Below, piece after piece: positions 19,244 to 29,600 of a stretch of DNA of 64,000 nt. Position 1 is the first letter of the stretch. Each line of letters begins with the position of its first letter. Where the stretch lies: contig VOIU01000009.1 in the NCBI GenBank assembly GCA_007896885.1, forward strand, positions 1 through 64,000, given 5' to 3'. The translations under genes and the position numbers were made by a program. Below the pieces are notes generated by a model that was not told the DNA's origin, ran no database searches, and saw nothing but the letters and a program-made list of their open reading frames with translations. Source of the stretch: Bacteroidaceae bacterium HV4-6-C5C. GTDB taxonomy: Bacteria; Bacteroidota; Bacteroidia; Bacteroidales; Bacteroidaceae.

Positions 19244-19346
19244 AATTGCACCAATTGCACTAATCCGCTTAAACAGTTGATATAATGCACGTTACAAGGG
19301 TGCAATTGAGCGAAACAGCAGGGTGCAATTAAATTTAATTGCACCC
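19244..19346. repeat. Cluster of five AATTGCAC motifs ending in a 26-bp perfect palindrome
   Basis: AATTGCAC or its complement occurs at 19244, 19253, 19300, 19323 and 19337. The last two form a perfect 26-bp palindrome at 19321..19346 (arms GGGTGCAATTAAA). It lies between the convergent VOC and HU-like genes. It could stop transcription from the HU-like gene or bind a protein; it lacks a proper T tract. Confidence 0.6.
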
Positions 19347-19372
19347 GCCGTTTTGTCCTGATTTTAAAATCA

Positions 19373-19981
19373 TTATTTCTTCTTCAACACATAGATAGGT
19401 TGCTTCATCGTCCCCTCATTTTCCAGCTTTCCCGCGTCACAGAGTTGGCGGATATAGCGCGTAGCTGTAGTACGCGTCATGTTACAAAGCGATTGGAAGT
19501 CACTTCTCTTCATAAAATCATGCCCATCAAAATAGTCCACCAACTTCTTATCCACATCCTTTGCAGTCAGCTTTTTTCGTAAAACAGAGCGTTGTTTCAG
19601 TGGTTTAACTTTGATAAAACCGACCTCACTTAACAGCCTTTTATCGGGTCGAAAGTCGATATTTTTTAGTTTTACCATCGTACTTTTGCGTTTTGTCTCC
19701 GGTGTAACCGTCCCATCACACCCCAATACAGGGCGAAAATAACCCAATCCATCCAAATGCACCTGTCTGCCGTCATTCAATTCCCGGCCCATAAAATGCG
19801 ACACGGCATCGAGCACCGCAGAAACATCCGTCTCTGTCAGTGTACAAGCCGACTGAATATACCTGCGCAAGTCAGCCGTAGTTGTAGAACCATTAAAGTG
19901 TATACGGGGATGCAAAGTTGTCTCTCCGTCCTGCTTATCCCCAGGTTGAGGATTTTCGTACCAATCAAACAAAATAGCCAT
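19373..19981 (-). CDS. HU-like DNA-binding protein with C-terminal winged helix
   Basis: 202 aa. Residues about 1-128 look like the Bacteroides HU-type domain: PRIHFNGSTTTADLRRYIQSACTLTETDVSAVLDAVSHFMGRELNDGRQVHLDGLGYF is the helical HU core and the glycine turn. The C-terminal part (LTAKDVDKKLVDYFDGHDFMKRSDFQSLCNMTRTTATRYIRQLCDAGKL) is a winged-helix module. Such HU-like proteins are multi-copy and often near mobile or phage-like cassettes. The gene has a long leader of about 230 nt containing a four-unit 22-bp array. It may bind that array, but this is inference. It is the first gene of the accessory region. Confidence 0.8.
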   Translation of the reverse strand: MAILFDWYENPQPGDKQDGETTLHPRIHFNGSTTTADLRRYIQSACTLTETDVSAVLDAVSHFMGRELNDGRQVHLDGLGYFRPVLGCDGTVTPETKRKSTMVKLKNIDFRPDKRLLSEVGFIKVKPLKQRSVLRKKLTAKDVDKKLVDYFDGHDFMKRSDFQSLCNMTRTTATRYIRQLCDAGKLENEGTMKQPIYVLKKK

Positions 19982-20119
19982 TTTTCTTTATTTAAATTAA
20001 TGATTTCAGTCTCATGTTCATTATCTGGCAGGTCAATGGCGCTGTCTTATTGCTTTTAGAGTAGTCTTGCTTCCGTTCACACACGGTCTGGTTTTTCATC
20101 AAGAAGTAAGCTCTATTCG

Positions 20120-20207
20120 TTACCCACAGCTGTGACGCATGTGCTCCACAACTGTGGTTCATCTTACTCACAGTTGTGGGTAATGTGAACCACGTATGTG
20201 GGTAACC
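20120..20207 (-). promoter_or_regulatory. Four tandem 22-bp units with a CACAnnTGTG palindromic core (operator array)
   Basis: CACAGCTGTG, CACAACTGTG, CACAGTTGTG and CACGTATGTG are centred at 20129.5, 20151.5, 20173.5 and 20195.5, exactly 22 bp (about two helical turns) apart, so all cores face the same side of the DNA. The first and third units also form a 16-bp inverted repeat with one mismatch. The array begins 13 bp after the -7 box at 20221..20228, the position of an operator, and lies in the leader of the HU-like gene. Confidence 0.8.
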
Positions 20208-20220
20208 ATAAATAGCGTAA

Positions 20221-20228
20221 CAAATATA
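20221..20228 (-). promoter_or_regulatory. -7 promoter element upstream of the 22-bp array
   Basis: TATATTTG on the minus strand matches TAnnTTTG. Transcription would begin within or just before the array and read to the HU-like gene at 19981. Confidence 0.5.
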
Positions 20229-20410
20229 ATAAAATATACAGGGGAAAGCAAGAAAAGAACGCTGTTTTTAACGGGAAAGAGAGAGGAAAAGAATGAGTTA
20301 TCTTAGCAGGATTAGTAGTTATTGGGACTAGGTCTTAGCAAAAACATCCCCTAGAATTAAAAACATAGGACATTGAGATACAAGAGAACTTTAAATTTTT
20401 TAGGTTATAC

Positions 20411-20539
20411 TCAATATGACCTAATATTAATGTGCCTTAACAGAGCCAAATAGATTTTTATTACAGCAGGCAGAACGCTTGACATCGGCATAAACTTTAT
20501 GGCTTTTGCCATGCCTCTCAAAACATTTACTTGTTCCAT
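20411..20539 (-). CDS. Possible 42-residue small protein, unidentified
   Basis: ATG at 20539 reads 42 codons (MEQVNVLRGMAKAIKF..) to a TGA. The product would be basic and hydrophobic (MSSVLPAVIKIYLALL). AAAGGA lies 13 nt before the ATG, and a -7 box (TAACTTTG, 20596..20603) lies upstream. A second, offset frame over the same bases (containing HGKSHKVYADVKRSACC) also looks protein-like, so this may instead be a gene relic or a structured RNA. Weak call. Confidence 0.3.
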   Translation of the reverse strand: MEQVNVLRGMAKAIKFMPMSSVLPAVIKIYLALLRHINIRSY

Positions 20540-20595
20540 AATTCGCTTTGTCCTTTAATTATTTGAAATGGGAAAGTAAGAAAACGTAAACGCCG

Positions 20596-20603
20596 CAAAG
20601 TTA
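20596..20603 (-). promoter_or_regulatory. -7 promoter element reading toward the small frame at 20539
   Basis: TAACTTTG, followed by GC, is a very common Bacteroides promoter form. No good -33 element is seen. Confidence 0.4.
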
Positions 20604-20736
20604 TGTTTTCAAAAGATAATGCTTATGGCGTTGAAACAGTCATTCATGGCAGGAAATTAAACTTCAAAAATATGATTATTAAACATACTATAGATAATTT
20701 ATAAGAACATAATGATATGTTATATCTTAAAATATA

Positions 20737-20744
20737 TATCTTTG
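20737..20744 (+). promoter_or_regulatory. -7 promoter element of the defence operon
   Basis: TATCTTTG matches TAnnTTTG, 63 bp before the ATG at 20808. It is followed by AAGGACAAACAC close to the start codon, which may serve as ribosome binding site. Confidence 0.5.
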
Positions 20745-20807
20745 TAAAAGGTAACCTTGTTTAAATGGTTTCATATAATCAAGACTTTTATTTAGAAGGA
20801 CAAACAC

Positions 20808-23621
20808 ATGAATTATCTTGAATGGAATAATATCATATCTGAGTATTTTTTTAACTCTGCTAACGCAGGAAAGAATATTTATTTATATACTACAAAGACC
20901 GATATCATCCATTTAGCAAGAATATATTTTGAAGAAGAGTTAGATGATGAGATATGGAATGACTTTATTATAGCTATAAAACGTGGGTTGCCTGGTTCTA
21001 ATGGCAACATCACAGCAAAAGCAAAATATGCCTATGAAAAACGGAGACTCTTAAGTATTAACTCTATCGAAATAAAACGTCCGCCTTATATTAGCTATCT
21101 TGTTTTCTTTGTTATTCCACTTACAGAAGAACTTGATGGAGCTTATAGTACAAATAATTATTACGATAGGCTGAATGGTTTCTTAAGAGCCAATCATATA
21201 AATGAAACAATTGGAACAAATGACTTTCGTGATAACCAAATAAACTGTTTATGGGAGAATTTAGCTGATTGGGCAAACGTAAAAAAAAATGGAGATTTAG
21301 GATTATTTAATGCCATTCCGTTTACAAATCTTTATTGGGTTTATGTTGGAAAAGTATTTTCACAATGCATATTGCCTCCAAAGTTTTTAAAGACGTTACC
21401 AGAATTATTTGAATCTATTGGATTAGTTCCCGGCACTTTTTACGAAGACGCTTTTATAAAAGATAAGATAAAAAGCAGTAGAACCCATTTAATACCCCAA
21501 AATACATTAGACTTTTTAAAAAAAGATGATGAGATATCAAAATCCATCATTCAAGCAATACAACGTGAATATAAAAAATGGACAGGGGAAACACACGAGG
21601 AAATTGAAGAAGGAATAACACTACGTAAGAAAAAGAATTTCACTATTGCGCCTTTATTCCTTCAATTCAAAATAAATACTAATGACGAAGAAATAACGTT
21701 CTCATATAGAATGCGTTCTTCAAACGACTATCCCGAGGATTTGAAATTTGGAGAATATCAAAATTTATACGAAATAAACGGTTGGTCAAAAACATTACCT
21801 ATAGGCTTCAAAGAAGGTCTTGAACTTAAAGATAATTTCAATAAATGGATTGCAAAGTTTCCTGATCGGGATGTGAGGCTATTCGTAAGTGCTGGAATAT
21901 TTCAGTTAAGTCATGATTTTTGGATTGAAACGGACATGCTTTCAAAAACAGAGCGAATGTATTTGCTATGCAAAAATGGGAAAAACGAATTAATCAAAGA
22001 ATGGGGCAAAACTTTTGGCTATGGTAATTTTAAGCAAGAAGAAGATTTTGAAGGTTTGCCTGAAAATTACTGTTTGTTTTGGTTTCGTAATCCTACACAA
22101 GGGCATTCAGAAATACCATCATTAACTTTATATACCCAAAAGCGAATCGAACTAATTGGAGGCCTGAAAGTTAATTTTAGGACTTATATTAATGATTTTT
22201 TGCCGGAAGTTGAGATTGTAAATTCAGACGGGAATGAATGTGTTTATTTACAATATAAGGGAACTAATGAGAGGATATTTCTTCACCAAAAGCAATCACT
22301 AAATAACCGTTGGTTATTGCCTGATACAATAGCCATAAATACCGATTTTTATATCAGAGTTGAAGACGAAAATTTTTCAGGAAACGAACTTGCATACAAT
22401 CTAATTTCGTCTGAAAATACAGCAATATATATTGACGGTTCTAAATTGCCGAAACGAGATTCTTTTGGCAGAAGAATTATAACTGATGCAGAGCAATATT
22501 GTTCAGGGAGTAATATAATCAATCCAATGACTTCAAGCAAAAGATACTCCTGTGCTTTGAGTTGGATTTTCACTTCAACGAGCCAAGAAACTACCAAAAA
22601 TATTTCAACCGCAGTATTTGACAACAATAATAGTAATCACCTTTGCAGTTTTCTCTCATTGAAAGGTTCGCTTACAACTGAAGATTTTTTTAGAGCATTT
22701 GATTTTTTTTATTCAAAAGAACTTTCAGAACATCCAATAGATTTAAACGCTAATCTTACCAAGCTAAAAAGAGCATCATTAACTTTTTATGATTTCATCG
22801 GAATACTTGATTACGATTATGAAACAAAGAGCATTGTTCTTAATCCACCTCAATTAATTTTTGTCCCGGCTACACAAGGAAGAAAGGTTTTGCTAATTGG
22901 CGCAAGAGATATTGCACTAATTGAATCTATTATAAATATTGCGCCAACATACAATTTACAAGTCGAAATTACTAAGCAATTTTCTTCAAATGCAAGATTG
23001 CTTTTGCCCGATGTCGTTACTATAAAAGCATTTGGAACAGCAAGTGAAAATTATGGAGAAAGAAATATAAAGGGACTAGCAGATGAATTGAAAATAACAT
23101 TTTCAAACGATTACTTCCCGCAATTAGCACTTCAACATTTTTCTGCAAATATTACAGACTACGAAAATACGTTACAGGAAATTGATGAAGATGATTTCAA
23201 TTGGGCAAGATATGTTTTTAATCCTGAAACATTGAGATTTGAAAAAAGCGAAACCGAAAACTTTGATAAATCATTTTCTCTACTTGAATACAAACTGAAC
23301 GAATACACATATCTACACAAAATATGGAAAGACAATAGGTGTTTTAAAATTGATCTAAATTGGGGAAGATTTATAGCATTAAAACATTATAATAAAAATG
23401 TGATTTTATTTGACGCTATAAGTAACAAAGTTGCTATTCCTATTGAAACACCTTTGCCGAGATTGTTATCGGAAGCGATTATGCTATTAAGCGGATTAGC
23501 TCCTGATTTCAAAGAAATAGATGGCAAAAAATATCGAATTTATGAAAATGTGAATGGCATTTTCACTCAAAACTTATTCAAATCAAAATTAGATCAAACA
23601 GCAATAAATATAATAATATGA
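20808..23621 (+). CDS. Druantia-like defence protein, DruH-type (937 aa)
   Basis: 937 aa, no signal peptide and no membrane segment. I recognise no catalytic motif. The sequence is a mix of alpha and beta, acidic and AT-rich in codon use. Its identification rests on context: it is directly upstream of, and overlaps by 4 bp (ATGA), a 2019-aa helicase of the DruE kind. In Druantia type III a large uncharacterised protein, DruH, precedes DruE in just this way, with a similar size. Translational coupling suggests a fixed ratio or a complex. Alternative: a component of another helicase-DUF1998 defence family such as DISARM, but the size and order fit that less well. Confidence 0.6.
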   Translation: MNYLEWNNIISEYFFNSANAGKNIYLYTTKTDIIHLARIYFEEELDDEIWNDFIIAIKRGLPGSNGNITAKAKYAYEKRRLLSINSIEIKRPPYISYLVFFVIPLTEELDGAYSTNNYYDRLNGFLRANHINETIGTNDFRDNQINCLWENLADWANVKKNGDLGLFNAIPFTNLYWVYVGKVFSQCILPPKFLKTLPELFESIGLVPGTFYEDAFIKDKIKSSRTHLIPQNTLDFLKKDDEISKSIIQAIQREYKKWTGETHEEIEEGITLRKKKNFTIAPLFLQFKINTNDEEITFSYRMRSSNDYPEDLKFGEYQNLYEINGWSKTLPIGFKEGLELKDNFNKWIAKFPDRDVRLFVSAGIFQLSHDFWIETDMLSKTERMYLLCKNGKNELIKEWGKTFGYGNFKQEEDFEGLPENYCLFWFRNPTQGHSEIPSLTLYTQKRIELIGGLKVNFRTYINDFLPEVEIVNSDGNECVYLQYKGTNERIFLHQKQSLNNRWLLPDTIAINTDFYIRVEDENFSGNELAYNLISSENTAIYIDGSKLPKRDSFGRRIITDAEQYCSGSNIINPMTSSKRYSCALSWIFTSTSQETTKNISTAVFDNNNSNHLCSFLSLKGSLTTEDFFRAFDFFYSKELSEHPIDLNANLTKLKRASLTFYDFIGILDYDYETKSIVLNPPQLIFVPATQGRKVLLIGARDIALIESIINIAPTYNLQVEITKQFSSNARLLLPDVVTIKAFGTASENYGERNIKGLADELKITFSNDYFPQLALQHFSANITDYENTLQEIDEDDFNWARYVFNPETLRFEKSETENFDKSFSLLEYKLNEYTYLHKIWKDNRCFKIDLNWGRFIALKHYNKNVILFDAISNKVAIPIETPLPRLLSEAIMLLSGLAPDFKEIDGKKYRIYENVNGIFTQNLFKSKLDQTAINIII

Positions 23622-26600
23622 AAGACCCAATCGGCTCGTTTGAGACCATAAAAGAAAATTTCATTCGCTATGTAAAGACAGCGTTCGGAACAAAGTTTGA
23701 AAGCGTTGAAAAAGAGCGCTATGACTTATTGAATTATGACCGGGTACTTTATCGTAAACCTTGGATAGAACCTTTGCCCGATTATGTTTCAAGTGGTAAA
23801 AAAATAAACGATTTAACAGCCGAGGATTTGGGTAATGCCTTAAATGAATCTGAAGCTAATATATTTAAAGGGCTTGTAAATACTGGACTTGTCGGGGATT
23901 TCCCTTTGCATTCGCATCAAGCAGAGATGTTGAAACAAGCATTACTTGGAAAAAATTGCATAATCACTTCCGGCACTGGTTCAGGTAAAACAGAATCGTT
24001 TTTGCTCCCGTTATTTGCACAACTATCAAAGGAACTTACAAATTGGCAAGCACCAGTTCAAAAGTCGATAAGCGTAAATACTTGGTGGAAAGAAAATGGA
24101 GGACTTTCAGCACGAGAAATTGTAAATAGCTCAAATTATACTTTGACTAATGCTGTACGCCAACGGCAACATGAAACAAGAAAAGCTGGAGTGAGAGCTT
24201 TAATTCTTTACCCAATGAACGCTTTGGTAGAAGACCAAATGAGTCGTTTACGGAAAGCATTAGATTCTGACGAGACAAGAGCTTGGTTAAATGAAAACAT
24301 TAACGGAAATGCTATTTATTTCGGAAGATACAATGGTACTTCACCTGTTGCGGGAGAATTGAAGATAGTTAAGGATGACGGAACTTTTGCAATCAATACG
24401 AAAAAAGTAAATCAACTTAAAGAACAATTACAGCAAATTGAAACTGACTCAACACGGGTTGAACAGTACATTCAGCAGACAGGGAAAACAGGTGGCAAAG
24501 CAAAGGATTTAAAATCATTTTTCCAACGCTTAGACGGCACAGAAATGAGAAGCCGATTTGATATGCAAGTTGCACCGCCTGACATTATGATTACCAATTA
24601 TTCAATGTTGAGCATTATGCTAATGCGAGATATTGACAAAGGCATCTTTGACGAAACAAAGCAGTGGCTAGCTTGTGAAGATTTGCCCGAAAACCAAAGA
24701 GAGGCAGAAAAACCAAATCGAATTTTTCATTTAATCATAGACGAGCTGCATTTATATCGAGGCACACAAGGAACAGAAGTTGCGTATTTGCTGAAGCTTG
24801 TGTTAAACCGTCTTGGGTTGCACTCACATCACCCACAACTACGAATATTGGCATCCAGTGCATCATTAGAAGCCGGAGACGAAGCAAGTAAAAACTTCGT
24901 GTGCGATTTTTTCGGAGTAAGTCAAGAACATTTTAATCAAAAATTCAAAATTATTGAAGGGAAAAACAACCCTATTACCGCGTTTCCTGAAGATGGAACA
25001 AGACTTCCAATAAAACCATTCAAAGAAATTGCAGAAAAATTCTCTGAAGTAAAAGGTGATATTACAGACATAAATTTCATTTCAACTTGTGAAGCTGCGG
25101 CGGCTGAACTTGCAAAGCCCTTTAATATTACAACAAATGAAAATGGAATTTCAAAACTACTTTCAGTAATTACCAATCCTATTTTTCAACTAAAAGAACG
25201 ATTGTTTTCTCCTTGTCAAGATTACAAAGCGGTTTGCTCGATACAAGCAAAAGGTGATGATGCAAACGGAAAATATTTTGCTGAAACAATTTTTGAAACC
25301 CCAGTCGGTAAGGAAGATTTAGAAAACGCCTTGCGTGGTTTATTGATTACAAGGGCAATGTTAGATGAAAAAGAATTTGAAAGAATAGCAAAAACAATTC
25401 CTGATGATAGAAAATTACCACGTTTTAGATTTCACTATTTTTTCAGAAACATTGAAGGCATTTGGACTTCTATAAAACCTGATGATGTTGATGCGAATTA
25501 CAGTGATAATGAACGAACCGCTGGAAAGCTCTATTCTGCTACGCGAATAAATTCAGAAAAAGGGAACCGCGTTTTAGAATTGCTCTATTGTGATAATTGT
25601 GGAACAACATTGTTTGGTGGCAGCCGATTAATGACAAGAAATGAATCGGGTAATAATTCTTTTGAAATGCTTCCTATCAGCCCGAATATAGAAGGTATTC
25701 CCGAGAAGACACCTGCAAAATTAGTTGAGAAAAGAAGCTATCAGGAATATGCTGTCTTTTGGGCTTGTGGTAATCAACCATTCACGCCACATGACGCAGA
25801 AGCAGGAATTTCTCAAGATTATTGGAGACAGCCGACTTTAAATGGTTTTGATCAAGGAGACTTTGAAGCAAATTGGATTCCTGCATCACTCAACTGTATT
25901 TCAGGTGATATTGACAATTCTCACAATAAAGCAAACGAAAGACCTGAGCAATGGATAAAAGGATATTATTTCATAATAACCAACAATTCCAATCGTGATA
26001 TTGCTTTACCTGATGCAAATGGAAACATTTCCACAATAGAAACACACAAAGCATTGCCAAGTGTTTGTCCTGGCTGCGGTGTAAATCATCAAAAACGAAG
26101 ACAGGATTGGAACAAAATCAAAACTACTTCTATTCGTGGTTTTAGAACCGGTTTCGCCAAAACAACTCAAATGTTTGCAAAGGAGTTGATGTACCAACTT
26201 CCGAGCAACGAAGCTGAAAGAAAACTGGTCGTATTTTCCGATAGTCGCGAAGATGCAGCACAAATTGCAAACGGTATTGAACGAAATCATTTTACGGATT
26301 TAATGCGTGAAATATTAGTGAATGAATTACACTCAAATTTAATGTTACGCTTTCAAATTGTGAGTGCTTTTGATAATGGAGATACTACCAAACAGGAAGA
26401 ATTAAAACGACAGTCACAAACAGTCTTTGATGAAATTGAGTATCTGGTTGAAAATTCAGTCTACTCAGGAGTAAACTCAAATCGTTTAAAAGAAAAATAT
26501 GAAGCAGAAGTAAAGCTAAATGAAGTTCGTTCACTTACGCTCAACATTAGAAGTTTGATTGATATGACCAACTCTGTAAACCTTGCTCCTTTTGTTAAGC

Positions 26601-29600
26601 ATTTTGTGGAATTAGGAATAAATCCAGGCGGAAACGATATTTCGTTACAAACAAGATTATTGAACAATAATTTTGTTCCATGGTACGACCTTATTGATTT
26701 TACGAATTTTCAGTGGGTAAACGGAGCAGATCAAACATACATAAAGGATTTAAAAGAAGGTTCTTTTGATGGACTCGCCTCAATGTTTTTCGGTTCGCTA
26801 TTTTATTCCTTTGAATCTTCCGCATTAGGCTATGTTTGCATAAACCCTGAACTAGAAGTTATTGTAGACCAAGCAAGAACAGTATCTTTAGCCAAAAATG
26901 TTTTTTTGGAAATCGTAAATTCCACAATCCGGATTTTAGGGGATAAATACAAACATAACAAAGTTCAAGATACAAATCCTTTCAATTTTACGCAATACAG
27001 TCGTTTTCCTGGTCAAGTAAAAAAATACATTCGGGCTGTTGCCAACAGACTGTCAAAACAAGAAAATGAAATAGGTGCAGCTGTTTTCAATACGCTCTCA
27101 ACAAGTAATTTGTTAAGAGGTGACACAGGGATTCAAATAGAAGAGCTTTTTATCAAAGTTGCACGATCAACAGATAAGGTTTGGACAAGCATAAGAGGAA
27201 ACAGACCTCATTTGCATTTTAGTGGGGGAATTTGCACACATGCGATTACAGCATTACAAACACCACATAGTAAAACGTGTGATGATATTTGGAAGGAAAA
27301 TTATCTTTCTTACAATGCTATTAAACAACAACGTCCACCAATCCGTTTGCATTGTGAAGAACTTACTGGACAAACAGACAACCAATTTGAAAGACAACGG
27401 CATTTCAGAAATATCATTTTACCTGACGAAGGCAACAGAAAAGTAAAAACAATTGATTTGTTGAGCGTAACTACAACGCTTGAAGTTGGAGTTGATATTG
27501 GAGCATTACAAGCCGTAATGTTGGGAAATATGCCACCACAACGTTTCAACTATCAACAAAGAGTTGGTCGTGCAGGCCGTAGAGGACAAGCTTATTCTGT
27601 GATTTTAACTTTCTGTAGAGGTAGAAGCCACGATGAGTTTTATTTTGCTAATCCTCAAAAAATTACTGGAGATGCTCCGCCAACACCATTCTTAACAATG
27701 GGTCAAGAACGGATTTTTAAACGTTTACTTGCAAAAGAGATTCTAAGAAAAGCATACGTCGATAAAAGTATTGATATTACTTCCGACGAAAAATCAAGTG
27801 TTCACGGAGAATTTGGTTCTATTGACAGCTGGAGTACTTACAAAGTCGAAATTATTGATTGGATTAACAATAATATAGCAAGTATAGAAGAAACCGTTGA
27901 TGCTTTGTTAACGACACAATTGAAAGACAAAAGGGCCGACTTTATCAGTTGGGTTGCAGATACAACAGAAAATGGATTGATTGAAAGAGCACACAGTATA
28001 ATTAACAACGACGAAATTGCAACGAATGATATTTCTGAAAAGTTTGCTGAAGGTGGAGTTTTACCAATGTTTGGAATGCCAACTACAGTTAAAAACTTGT
28101 ATCACGGCATAAACAGAAAACTTGAACTGCTTTCAATAAATCGGGCACAAGCAATGGCAATTTATGAATTTGCACCGGGCGCACAGAAAACGAAAGACAA
28201 AGCAATTCATCAGGTTATTGGTTTTACAAGTGATTTCATTAATACTCATAATTCGGTTAAAAATATTGACCCATCTAACCATCTTCCGTTCTCTCTTAAT
28301 CGTTGGTTTGTTCGTTGTAGATCTTGTGGTTTTTTTGAAACATATTCGGAAGAGCGGAAGACAGAATTAGAGAGTCAATCTGTTTTTGATAGTTGCCCGA
28401 ATTGTCGAGAAAAAAATCCTGATAAGTATCAACAGCCATTTAAACTAAAATCTCCAAGAGCATATAGAACAAATCTTTCAGCAGGAAGCGATACAAAAGA
28501 TGATTCTGAATTTTTGCTTTCACGCCCACCGATTTTTGCGGAAAAAATCGGTACAGCAAATGTGGAAACGATTAGTAATGCTTCCATTTCTATTTCAGAC
28601 AATGATGTTACTTGGAGAGTAAACACAAATTCAGATAGATTTTTTACAGGTAAACTTTACAACACAAATAACAGGTTTCCTTTCAATTCTAATGGTTTTT
28701 GGTTTAACAACCAATGGTTGTTAAATGATTTTTCATCAGACATACCTGACAATAATGGCTATTCAATGTCTATTCGACAAATTGCAACAAGTGCTGAAGA
28801 GCAAATAGCATTAGCAAGTAACAAAAATACCGAAATATTTAGAATAGCACCCACAAGTGTTCCTCTTGAACTTGACTTAAATATGTTCTTTAGCGAAACA
28901 GATTTACCACATGTTAAAGCACAAAGTAACGGAGTGCGCTCAGGATATTATTCCGCAGCCTTTTTACTTCAACGAATTCTGGCTGACAGACTTGATGTTG
29001 ACCCAACCGAAATTGAAATTGCCGACATTTCAATGAAATTGCTTGAAGACGGAACAAATAGAAGAATTGCTGAAATCATCTTGACCGATGAATTACCCAA
29101 TGGTTCAGGCTTCGTTAGGCATTTATATAATAATTTTCAAAGCGTACTAATCGAAGCAATGAGTCCAAGTAATGCAAATAGCTACTTAGGGAAAATTCAC
29201 TCGCAAACACATCAAAAAAAATGTGATGATGCGTGTTACGATTGCTTGAAAGTTTACCGGAATATGAATTACCACAGTTTGCTTGATTGGAGATTGGGAA
29301 CATCAATGCTTCGTATAATGAATGATTCAAATTTTGTTTGTGGTACAGATGGTAATTTCAATTTTGTTGAACTTCACGATTGGCTTGCTTTTGCAACAGA
29401 ATTAAGGAATAGCTTTGCTCAAAGCTTTGGCTTTTCAAACACAGCAGAGATAAACGGTTTGCCTATTATCAAATTCGGAAGAAATCAGAAACACATCATA
29501 ATGATTGTTCATCCATTTTGGGATTTGAGGAATATCAGAGAGGCAAATTGGCTGGCTGAAATCAATGCGGAGATTGACGAATACACTAATCAAAGTGGTG

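Larger units (their letters stand above)
20229..20736. other. Intergenic region between the operator array and the defence genes
   Basis: About 500 bp with no long gene. It holds one short minus-strand reading frame (20411..20539) with its own promoter-like and ribosome-binding sequences, described separately. I see no other structure. Confidence 0.5.

Noticed and set aside
20120..20207. Considered as a CRISPR array
   Set aside because: The units are 22 bp with palindromic cores and no unique 30-bp spacers; operator or iteron logic fits better.
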